Part shown: in pieces, positions 1-6,114 of the stretch
Layout of the letters: every line of letters begins with the position of its first letter
Numbering within the stretch: position 1 is the first letter of the stretch
From: Flavobacteriales bacterium
Lineage (GTDB): Bacteria; Bacteroidota; Bacteroidia; Flavobacteriales_D; Sanyastnellaceae
Direction: 5' to 3'
DNA: 11,712 nucleotides
NCBI GenBank assembly: GCA_028825055.1
Contig: JAPKAW010000044.1
Span: 1-11,712, forward strand
The notes under the pieces: model-generated
Told to the model about the DNA's origin: nothing
The model's database searches: none
Seen by the model: only the letters and a program-made list of their open reading frames with translations
Program-made: the position numbers and the translations under genes

Positions 1-27
1 TTCTTGGAGGACCTAGTTGTGAATCGT

Positions 28-64
28 AGTGAAGCATCTGCAACGGCGGGTGCTTCACTTTTTT
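28..64 (+). terminator. Rho-independent terminator of an upstream gene
   Basis: Bases 28-41 pair with 46-59 in a 14-bp stem that contains two G-T wobbles and closes on a 4-base loop (AACG, 42-45). A run of six T (59-64) follows directly. This is the classical intrinsic terminator layout for + strand transcription arriving from the left edge. Bases 1-27 presumably belong to the end of that upstream gene. Frame 1 stays open to a TAA at 76-78, and frame 3 reaches a TAG at 27-29. Neither tail is long enough to recognise, and the frame 3 stop fits better with the hairpin position. Confidence 0.85.
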
Positions 65-76
65 GCTTCACTTTTT
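51..76. repeat. 13-bp perfect tandem duplication of terminator 3' arm and T-run
   Basis: Bases 51-63 (TGCTTCACTTTTT) are repeated exactly and without spacing at 64-76. The unit consists of the outer half of the terminator's 3' arm plus most of its T-run. Either copy of TGCTTCAC could pair with the single 5' arm at 29-36, although the first copy gives the much longer continuous stem. Confidence 0.9.
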
Positions 77-120
77 AATTGGTGTACTGAACAATAACCC
101 ATTTGGTGCGTTAGACGATT

Positions 121-591
121 ATGAAATTACATCGACTACAATCTAGCCAATGGCTTCCTCTAAAACCCGAGGAAGCATGGGACTTTTTTAGTATTCCAGA
201 AAATTTAGATCGGATTACTCCAAATGATATGTCCTTCAAAATTCTTTCTGGAGGAGGTGAGAAAACGTTTAGTGGTCACATTATTTGTTACACGATCAAG
301 CCTCTCTTCGGGATTCCCATGAAGTGGGTCACCGAAATCACGCATGAAGAAAAGGGGGTCTACTTTATAGACGAGCAACGTTTCGGCCCCTATCGATTCT
401 GGCATCACATGCATCGTTTCACTCCCGACAATGGGGGGGTTCTGATGGAAGACGTGCTGCATTATGCCTTGCCTTTTGGTCTGCTGGGTGAATTGTTCGG
501 TGGCTTCGTGCACCGGAAGGTCAAGGGTATTTTTTCTTTTCGAGAAAAAACACTTGAAACGTTGTTTCCAGGCGCCCGTTCGGTCGACTAA
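121..591 (+). CDS. SRPBCC-fold ligand-binding protein (COG4276-like)
   Basis: A 156-residue cytosolic protein with no signal peptide or membrane segment. It resembles the small SRPBCC (START/Bet v1-type helix-grip) proteins annotated as COG4276 ligand-binding proteins, some of which are labelled 'cell division inhibitor' by old transfer. Family-like signatures are the N-terminal LPLKPEEAWDFFSIPENL stretch (residues 12-29, first strand and helix), IPMKWVTEI (65-73), FIDEQRFGPYRFWHHMHRF (82-100), and DVLHYALPFGLLG (111-123) leading into the C-terminal helix. Length matches the family, so it is complete. The fold binds hydrophobic ligands in a central cavity, but nothing here indicates which ligand. 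The start is the ATG at 121, with an A/T-rich upstream region and no Shine-Dalgarno sequence, as is usual in Bacteroidota. It lies downstream of another gene's terminator, so it is probably a single-gene unit. It converges on the metalloprotease gene. Family assignment is strong and function is unknown. Confidence 0.85.
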   Translation: MKLHRLQSSQWLPLKPEEAWDFFSIPENLDRITPNDMSFKILSGGGEKTFSGHIICYTIKPLFGIPMKWVTEITHEEKGVYFIDEQRFGPYRFWHHMHRFTPDNGGVLMEDVLHYALPFGLLGELFGGFVHRKVKGIFSFREKTLETLFPGARSVD

Positions 592-623
592 AAAAGGCGA
601 AACCTCCAAGAGATTTCGCCTTT
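590..623. terminator. Bidirectional terminator between convergent genes
   Basis: Bases 593-602 (AAAGGCGAAA) pair perfectly with 614-623 in a 10-bp stem. Three further pairs (604-606 with 610-612) lie inside, beyond one mismatch. Read on the - strand, the stem runs into six T (complement of 590-595), a good intrinsic terminator for the metalloprotease, whose stop codon is 22 bases earlier. On the + strand the element starts right at the SRPBCC gene's TAA (589-591) and is followed by TTTCTGT, a weaker T-run. It therefore probably serves both genes, with the - strand the better fit. Confidence 0.8.
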
Positions 624-644
624 CTGTAACGGATTGAATGTTCC

Positions 645-3257
645 TTAGCTTTCAAGAGCTTTCTCAATGATGAAGAGAATGTGTCCGCGATGCGCTCGAG
701 TGAGTCCATCAGGCGATGAGGCTGATTTTTGTTCTCGCTGGATGCGCTTCAGTGAATACAATACCATGGATTGTGCGATCACGTCGTATTTCTTTTTTGG
801 GTCCAATGCCGTGATGAGACCTTGGACGTATGCAACCTGAAGTTGCTGTCGGACCGTATTGACAGAGGTTCTCAGGTCTGCTTTGAAAATGCCTGTTGTC
901 AAATCAGTCATGTAGGCATCCAAAGCGTAATTATTGCCGTAATTCCCTGCATCGGTAATACGTTGCAGTACTCGGGGATGCATTAAATGCGCAAGCGCTC
1001 TTCGTTGAGCAGTTAAGATTCTCGCATGAATTTTTGGGTCTTCGGGTTCGCTGAAGAATCCGAATCCTCGACGCTGGCCTTGCAAGTAGCCGTAAATCGT
1101 TTGCGATGCATCAAACGCAGTAGGAGCGAAGGCATACGTTGCCAAAGCCTTCATGGCAGCTTTTTGATCATTCTTCGATACAGGTTGAAGTGGAGCGCCT
1201 TCTTGTTGGGATGGACGTGCCCTGTTGTAACGAATACCGCCAATTTGACGGGTCATAACGCCGAGTTGCGTCGCGTAATCTCCGGTCAGAGTTAAATAGG
1301 CCCTGCGCACCTCCATGTAGCTGTCTTGGCTGTCATTGCCATACATGTCTACCAGTTGAGGAAGCAGGTCGTTGATTAATTCACAGCGTTCTGCGGCATA
1401 CGCGACTGGATCATTTGACAGGTCATAGATGTTGACATCGGGATTCATTCCACCTCCAGGACGTCGCATATCATCTGCATCATTTCCAAACATCAGGTTG
1501 GCCTCAGTGGATCGCTGTAAAAGGCTTTCAAGTCGAGCTCCTTCTGAATCCGAGTCATCAAGTCCACTCGAGTAACCATAAGCAATTGCCCACATGTCAT
1601 AAGGGCCGGGCTGGTCATCGTAGAATTTCGTTTGGTCAGATTCTTCTTTGCTGAAATTGATGGCCGGATAATCCATCACACTGTTGCTCATGCCTTGTGC
1701 ATTTACGATGGCGCTATCTTTCAAAGCCTCTGGACTGAGCATAGTGGAACCCGCCATATTGTGGCTCAATCCCAACGTGTGTCCAACTTCATGCAACACC
1801 AAGCGGTGCAAGGTTTCACGTGTAAACTTTTCTTGATCTTCATCGGTGAAGGAACGGGCTCGCAATGCCGCAAATCCAAAGAGAGTTTGCTGCGCTTGAA
1901 CTGCGCCTGCATCGCAGCGGTGCATCCACTCTGCGGCCAAGGCGCGGGAAGATGTGACGTCAGAGGACTGTTCAGTAAAGTCCATCATTCCGGCCTTTTG
2001 GAACACTTCGGAACGCCATAGCCTTCCAGTCATTCCGCTCCATTCCAGCATGATATCGGCACCTAAAATTTCGCCTGTTTTGGGATTGACAAAACTGGGG
2101 CCATATCCGCTGTACATAGGAGATGGAGAGGAAGTCCAGCGGAGTACATTGTAGCGAATGTCTCCAGCATCCCACTGTGCCGTATCCGGTTGAATACGTA
2201 CTTCAACGGCGTTGCTAAACCCAAGAGGCTCGAAAGCCATATTCCACTTTTCAACGCCAGTTTGAATGATATCGCGAAATTCATAAGGAGTGGTGTTTTC
2301 GATCCACCAAACAATGGGCTGAATAGGGTCTGAAATGGCTGCGTCGGGGTCTTTTTTCTCTAGATTCCACCTGTGAATCATGTCCAGCCACGGTGTGGAT
2401 GAAGCGGACGTCATGTCTTCTGTCTGGGTGCTAAAATATCCTATGCGGGCATCATCAGGTCGCGGCGTAAAATCGTTTTCAGGCATTTGAAGAATGCTAT
2501 GCTGATAGGATACCGTGACATAGCGCGCGTCTTCCAAAGCAGCACCTCCTCGTTTTGGGGCCGGGTTGTCATACACGTAATCCACGGACACTTCGGTGTT
2601 GGCTGGATAATTGTTGATCCGTGTGATTTTTGATTTCTCTCGCGAGAGTTTCCCCAAGATGCCATCTCCAGGCTTGCGCGATGGGCGCTTGACCATTTCA
2701 ACGGCTTCTTGCAAAAACAGGGCATCCCCTGAAATGGCAAATACGGTTTTTGAGGAATCTATTCCTTCCACTTTCAGACTCGCCAAAATGGGAGTGTTGA
2801 TGTTGGCTGAAGAAGCTCGAGCAAGCGGAGACGCGGGGTCGAAGTGATAATTTGTGTTCTCCGCATGGATTTCAATGCGGTCGAAATGCTTGTGAAACGA
2901 AATCACTTTCGAATTGCGATAGCTGCCTCGTGTAAAGCCAGATTGTGCGACTCCGTCGTTGATGTGGGAAAAGTAAATGAATTCCTTTTCGAGCATTGAA
3001 TCTGGAAGGATGAACCAACTTTTACCAGAAATCGTGTCGGAATACATGGAAAAAAGCCCTGAATCCAACGCACACGTCTCGGTGAGATCAGAGAGTAATT
3101 TGATGGCATCTTTCTTCGCTGGTCGGCCTTCGGAAGAAGCGGTCTTGCCTTTCTTGTTCTTTTTTGATCGTTGAGCCGAAAGTTCATTGATCGGGGCAAA
3201 TGCACTGGAAATCGCAATCAAAGCTGCGATGACATAAGCCGAAGCGGTGTGGTTCAT
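645..3257 (-). CDS. Secreted zinc-dependent metalloprotease (DUF5118/DUF5117/DUF4953 type)
   Basis: An 870-residue predicted zinc peptidase, exported by Sec. The N-terminus is a signal peptide (hydrophobic residues about 7-21, likely cut after LSA at 28), followed by a very basic stretch (RSKKNKKGK, 30-38). By resemblance to the family, a DUF5118-like segment covers about 50-98, a DUF5117-like segment about 100-300, and the catalytic/DUF4953 part about 310-800. The active site is plain: HEVGHTLGLSH at 489-499, i.e. HExxHxxGxxH with ligands His489, His493 and His499 and catalytic Glu490. A metzincin-style Met-turn (SVMDYP, Met528) follows. Length is typical of the family, and no frameshift or missing residue is seen. 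There is no lipobox Cys after the signal and no T9SS tail, so a periplasmic or outer-envelope location is more likely than T9SS export. Substrate is unknown. The ATG start is supported by the signal peptide and by a promoter element 40 bases upstream. The gene ends at its own terminator. Confidence 0.9.
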   Translation of the reverse strand: MNHTASAYVIAALIAISSAFAPINELSAQRSKKNKKGKTASSEGRPAKKDAIKLLSDLTETCALDSGLFSMYSDTISGKSWFILPDSMLEKEFIYFSHINDGVAQSGFTRGSYRNSKVISFHKHFDRIEIHAENTNYHFDPASPLARASSANINTPILASLKVEGIDSSKTVFAISGDALFLQEAVEMVKRPSRKPGDGILGKLSREKSKITRINNYPANTEVSVDYVYDNPAPKRGGAALEDARYVTVSYQHSILQMPENDFTPRPDDARIGYFSTQTEDMTSASSTPWLDMIHRWNLEKKDPDAAISDPIQPIVWWIENTTPYEFRDIIQTGVEKWNMAFEPLGFSNAVEVRIQPDTAQWDAGDIRYNVLRWTSSPSPMYSGYGPSFVNPKTGEILGADIMLEWSGMTGRLWRSEVFQKAGMMDFTEQSSDVTSSRALAAEWMHRCDAGAVQAQQTLFGFAALRARSFTDEDQEKFTRETLHRLVLHEVGHTLGLSHNMAGSTMLSPEALKDSAIVNAQGMSNSVMDYPAINFSKEESDQTKFYDDQPGPYDMWAIAYGYSSGLDDSDSEGARLESLLQRSTEANLMFGNDADDMRRPGGGMNPDVNIYDLSNDPVAYAAERCELINDLLPQLVDMYGNDSQDSYMEVRRAYLTLTGDYATQLGVMTRQIGGIRYNRARPSQQEGAPLQPVSKNDQKAAMKALATYAFAPTAFDASQTIYGYLQGQRRGFGFFSEPEDPKIHARILTAQRRALAHLMHPRVLQRITDAGNYGNNYALDAYMTDLTTGIFKADLRTSVNTVRQQLQVAYVQGLITALDPKKKYDVIAQSMVLYSLKRIQREQKSASSPDGLTRAHRGHILFIIEKALES

Positions 3258-3297
3258 GTGGTCAAAGTTGTGTGGTCGTGAGTCTTTAAGGAAGCGC

Positions 3298-3305
3298 CAA
3301 ATCTA
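3298..3305 (-). promoter_or_regulatory. Candidate Bacteroidota -7 promoter element for the metalloprotease
   Basis: Read on the - strand this is TAGATTTG, an exact match to the Bacteroidota -7 consensus TAnnTTTG. It sits in the 77-bp gap between the J-protein stop and the protease ATG, with 40 bases between the box and the ATG. That is compatible with a leader of about 30-35 bases. The -33 element is poor: a GTG lies 19 bases upstream, one mismatch from TTG, and a perfect TTG lies only 12 bases upstream. The match is seen in the sequence. Its use as a promoter is inferred. Confidence 0.5.
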
Positions 3306-3334
3306 AGGATGTTAAATCAAGACGCACCGTTGTG

Positions 3335-4075
3335 CTATTTCATACCACGGTCGAGCTTGATTTGTTCATAAGCGGCTTGGATGGCAATGAACCTTTCTTT
3401 GGCCTGCTTTTGATGAGTCTCACCCAAATCTTGGACTTTATCGGGATGAAATTTGACGGCCATTTTTCTGTACGCCTTTTTGACTTCCGAATCCGTACTG
3501 GATGGTTCGATTTCCAATACAGAATAGGGGTCCGCCTTTCCTGCTTGAAACATTTCCTCAATACTGATGCGATCGCGCTCATGAATTCCTAGCCACTTAG
3601 CAATTTGCCGGATTACATCCAATTCAGAGCTGTGGATGTGTCCATCAGCTTTGGCGATTCCAAAGAGGTATTGCAGCAGCAACAGCCTTTTTGCATGATC
3701 CATCTGAAGACGGATTTGCTCGGCCACACCGCGGGTGTCGATGGTTTGAGCGAGGGTCTCACGCAACATCAAGGTCAATTGATCTGCTTGTGCTGGACCG
3801 AAATTGTTTTTCAAAAAGGACTTGACATAATCAAGCTCGGATTTGAGAACCTTGTCATCCGCTTTCATAACAGCGGCACTCAGCAAAAGCAGCGAAACCG
3901 CGAAATCCCCTGATCTTGTTGATCGGCTGCTGTGATGCCCCGTTGCGTTGGAATGGGCTGCTCCAGAAGACCCCCCAGCAAACATTTTGCCGAATGAAAA
4001 GCCCAAGATGCCACCGATTGGGCCGCCTAAAGCCCAACCGATGGCACCTCCGATCCATGGGCCGTAATTGCTCAC
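3335..4075 (-). CDS. DjlA-like TerB and J-domain protein, membrane-anchored co-chaperone
   Basis: A 246-residue protein with three parts. Residues 5-35 are a glycine-zipper hydrophobic segment (GGxxG and GGPIGG spacing), likely a membrane anchor that self-associates. Residues about 55-175 form an all-helical TerB-like domain with two acidic ADDK/ADGH-type turns (72-75, 143-146). Residues about 182-243 form a C-terminal J-domain with the essential HPD tripeptide at 210-212 (KFHPDK). The same order of anchor, TerB and J-domain occurs in E. coli DjlA, where the J-domain stimulates DnaK ATPase. A comparable role at the inner membrane is inferred. The start is GTG at 4075-4073, overlapping the htpG TGA (4074-4072) by four bases, which implies translational coupling. 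No closer ATG is in frame to compete. TerB here is a fold name and does not indicate tellurite resistance. Codons 9-24 fold into a strong hairpin (4005-4050). Confidence 0.85.
   Translation of the reverse strand: MSNYGPWIGGAIGWALGGPIGGILGFSFGKMFAGGSSGAAHSNATGHHSSRSTRSGDFAVSLLLLSAAVMKADDKVLKSELDYVKSFLKNNFGPAQADQLTLMLRETLAQTIDTRGVAEQIRLQMDHAKRLLLLQYLFGIAKADGHIHSSELDVIRQIAKWLGIHERDRISIEEMFQAGKADPYSVLEIEPSSTDSEVKKAYRKMAVKFHPDKVQDLGETHQKQAKERFIAIQAAYEQIKLDRGMK
4005..4050 (-). other. Strong 19-bp RNA hairpin inside the J-protein coding start
   Basis: On the - strand transcript, bases 4050-4032 pair without interruption with 4023-4005 (15 Watson-Crick pairs and four G-U), leaving an 8-base loop at 4031-4024. 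The 5' arm begins 25 bases after the GTG start codon's first base. The arms encode the near-palindromic glycine-zipper codons (Gly-Ala-Ile-Gly and Gly-Pro-Ile-Gly), which may be the only reason it exists. No T-run follows, so it is not an intrinsic terminator. Confidence 0.7.
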
Positions 4076-5970
4076 GAAAGTTCGGAGTAGCCCTCCGTGA
4101 TAAAGGATGTAAGCTCGGCGCCTTCAAGCAAGCCTTGAGACAATCGGGCTAAGTTTCCAGCTCGTTTGGCCAGTTTGGCTTGTTCCTCAGCGTCTGTTTC
4201 GTTCAACAACTTTTGCACCATAGGGTGATTGGCATTGACGGCGACCTCATAATTTTCGGGCATGTCCCCGAACATTTGAAAACCTCCACCACCCACTGCT
4301 TGCTGCTCCTTCATCCGGCGCATGAATTCAGCTCGGGTAATGGTGATTGGCGCTGCGGATGGTGACATCGCTACAAACTTCACTTTGTATGTTCCTGCAG
4401 GGAAGGCTCCTTCGATAATGGGCTTTAACGTCTCTTCCTGCTTCTCATCCAAGGCACTGGTCGAGGCTTCATCCGTTTCAATCAAGTTGTCAATTACATC
4501 GGAGTCAACACGTTTGAATTGAACATCAGGATACGCCTCTTCTAGTTTTTGTACCATGTGGGATGCCAATGGCCCCTCCATGACCAATACTTTGTAACCG
4601 CGCTCTTTTGCCGGCTCAATAAAGGCGTGTTGTCCCTTTGGATCATTCGTATACGGCAAGATGACCTTACCGCTTTTATCCTTCTGGGTTTCTCCAATAG
4701 CCGCAATCAACTCTTCGTGTGTCATGCATTCGCCTTCGGTGTCCTTGAAGAGAAGGAATTTCTTCGCGCGTTCTGTAAACTTCTCATCTGTCAACATTCC
4801 GTATTCAACGAAGATGCGCAGGTCATCCCACTGTGCCGCAAACGTCTCTCTGTCCTTTTTGAACATTGAGCCCAATTTGTCAGAGACTTTCTTGGAGATG
4901 TGGCCGCTAATTTTCTTAACGTTGGCGTCTTCCTGCAGGTAAGAGCGAGAGACATTCAATGGGATGTCCGGTGAATCGATGACCCCGTGAAGCATTGTCA
5001 AAAAGTCAGGGACAATGTTCTCGACGTTATCCGTGATAAACACCTGGTTCGAGTACAAGTGAATTTTGTCCTTGCGCAATTCCATCTCTTTTTTGAGCTG
5101 CGGAAAGTAGAGAATGCCCGTCAAATTGAACGGGAAGTCCACGTTGAGGTGAATGTGAAACAATGGATCCTCGAAATTCATCGGGTACAGATCCTTGTAA
5201 AACTCTTGGTAATCCTCATTCTTCAATTCCGCAGGCTGTCGGCTCCACAAGGGTTGGGTCTTGTTGATGACATTCGGAACCTTCGTTTCGATTTTCTTGA
5301 CGGCATCATTTTCGTCCTTTTCGCCCGAAGGGTCATCTTCCCAATTGCTGGTTGTTCCTGAAATGATTTCGACCGGCATGAACTTGCAGTACTTGTTCAG
5401 AATGCCATCGACTCGCGCCTGCTCCAAAAATTCCTGGCTATCATCGGCAATGTGAAGGACAATGTCCGTACCCCGCTCGTCCTTGGTCGCTTCTCCAATT
5501 TCGTAAGCGGGTGAACCGTCGCACGTCCATCGGACAGGCGTGCTGTCCTCTTTTTGACTCCAAGAAATGATGTCCACATGTTTGGCCACCATGAATGCTG
5601 AATAGAATCCCAAGCCAAAGTGCCCAATGATGGCGGTTTTCGCGTCATCTCCTTGGTACTTGTCCAAGAATTCGGTCGCTCCCGAAAAAGCAATTTGGTT
5701 GATGTATTTGTTGACTTCTTCTTCGGTCATGCCAATGCCTCTGTCTCGAATAGTCAATGTTTTGGCTTCCGAGTCAATGATCACCTCGATGGATATGTCT
5801 CCCTCGACTGCAGGCATTTCGCCAAGCTTCGCAAGCGTTTTTCGCTTCTGTGTTGCGTCCACAGCGTTAGACACCAACTCGCGTAAGAAGATCTCATGGT
5901 CACTGTAGAGGAACTTCTTGATGATGGGAAAAATATTTTCCGTTTGAACGTTGATGTTTCCTTTTTGCAT
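4072..5970 (-). CDS. htpG: Molecular chaperone HtpG (bacterial Hsp90)
   Basis: Cytosolic ATP-dependent chaperone of 632 residues, close to the 624 of E. coli HtpG, with all three Hsp90 domains. The N-terminal GHKL ATPase has the N-box RELVSNAVDA (30-39, Glu31 and Asn35), DRGIGM (76-81), the lid glycines GHFGLGF (116-122) and RGTD (166-169). The middle domain carries the phosphate-contacting Arg342 in LNVSRSYLQED. The C-terminal dimerisation domain has FMRRM and a short GGGG linker. I place the start at the ATG at 5970 (MQKGNINVQTENIF, the usual beginning in Bacteroidota). The frame can be extended five codons to a TTG at 5985, but this adds nothing conserved. A 10-bp palindrome (TTGAATTCAA, 5976-5985) lies just before the start. 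No clear TAnnTTTG element or heat-shock operator is visible upstream. It is the first gene of a coupled pair with the J-domain protein and is divergent from the large secreted protein. Confidence 0.97.
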   Translation of the reverse strand: MQKGNINVQTENIFPIIKKFLYSDHEIFLRELVSNAVDATQKRKTLAKLGEMPAVEGDISIEVIIDSEAKTLTIRDRGIGMTEEEVNKYINQIAFSGATEFLDKYQGDDAKTAIIGHFGLGFYSAFMVAKHVDIISWSQKEDSTPVRWTCDGSPAYEIGEATKDERGTDIVLHIADDSQEFLEQARVDGILNKYCKFMPVEIISGTTSNWEDDPSGEKDENDAVKKIETKVPNVINKTQPLWSRQPAELKNEDYQEFYKDLYPMNFEDPLFHIHLNVDFPFNLTGILYFPQLKKEMELRKDKIHLYSNQVFITDNVENIVPDFLTMLHGVIDSPDIPLNVSRSYLQEDANVKKISGHISKKVSDKLGSMFKKDRETFAAQWDDLRIFVEYGMLTDEKFTERAKKFLLFKDTEGECMTHEELIAAIGETQKDKSGKVILPYTNDPKGQHAFIEPAKERGYKVLVMEGPLASHMVQKLEEAYPDVQFKRVDSDVIDNLIETDEASTSALDEKQEETLKPIIEGAFPAGTYKVKFVAMSPSAAPITITRAEFMRRMKEQQAVGGGGFQMFGDMPENYEVAVNANHPMVQKLLNETDAEEQAKLAKRAGNLARLSQGLLEGAELTSFITEGYSELS

Positions 5971-6068
5971 GATGCTTGAATTCAATTTGGATTGATTCTT
6001 TCAATGACCGAGCCAATGCGATACAGGAGTAAAAAAACTGCCATTCTGACCCCTGGTGTGTCGATTTA

Positions 6069-6076
6069 TATGTTTG
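6069..6076 (+). promoter_or_regulatory. Candidate -7 promoter element for the large secreted protein
   Basis: TATGTTTG is an exact match to the Bacteroidota -7 consensus TAnnTTTG. It lies in the 144-bp divergent region between htpG and the secreted-protein ATG at 6115, with 38 bases between the box and that ATG. The -33 position is weak: CTG at 6046-6048, 20 bases upstream, one mismatch from TTG. The spacing closely matches that of the similar element before the metalloprotease. The rest of the divergent region (5971-6068) shows only the small palindrome beside htpG and an A-run at 6031-6037. No htpG promoter could be identified in it. Confidence 0.5.
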
Positions 6077-6114
6077 CATCAGACATCCTGTCGGTTGGGT
6101 GCTACATTGGTTCC

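Noticed and set aside
1..78. Frame 1 open stretch ending at TAA 76-78 as the tail of an upstream coding gene
   Set aside because: It would read straight through the strong hairpin and T-run at 28-64 and yields no recognisable protein sequence. The frame 3 stop at 27-29 is more compatible, but neither can be proven.
65..120. Possible promoter for the SRPBCC gene (TTTG at 102-105 with TA at 95-96)
   Set aside because: The spacing inside the box is five bases instead of two, so it does not match TAnnTTTG. No convincing element was found here.
1632..2021. Open frame of 129 codons on the + strand opposite the metalloprotease catalytic region
   Set aside because: It lies wholly antisense to the conserved HExxH region, has no recognisable motif and no start context, and fits a mirror-frame artefact of a well-conserved gene.
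3335..4075. Tellurite-resistance function suggested by the TerB-like domain
   Set aside because: TerB is a fold found in many DjlA-like co-chaperones. No ter operon genes are nearby and a J-domain with an intact HPD is present.
4987..5361. Open frame of 124 codons on the + strand opposite htpG
   Set aside because: It is antisense to a conserved chaperone. Its composition follows the reverse complement of htpG codons and it has no independent signals.
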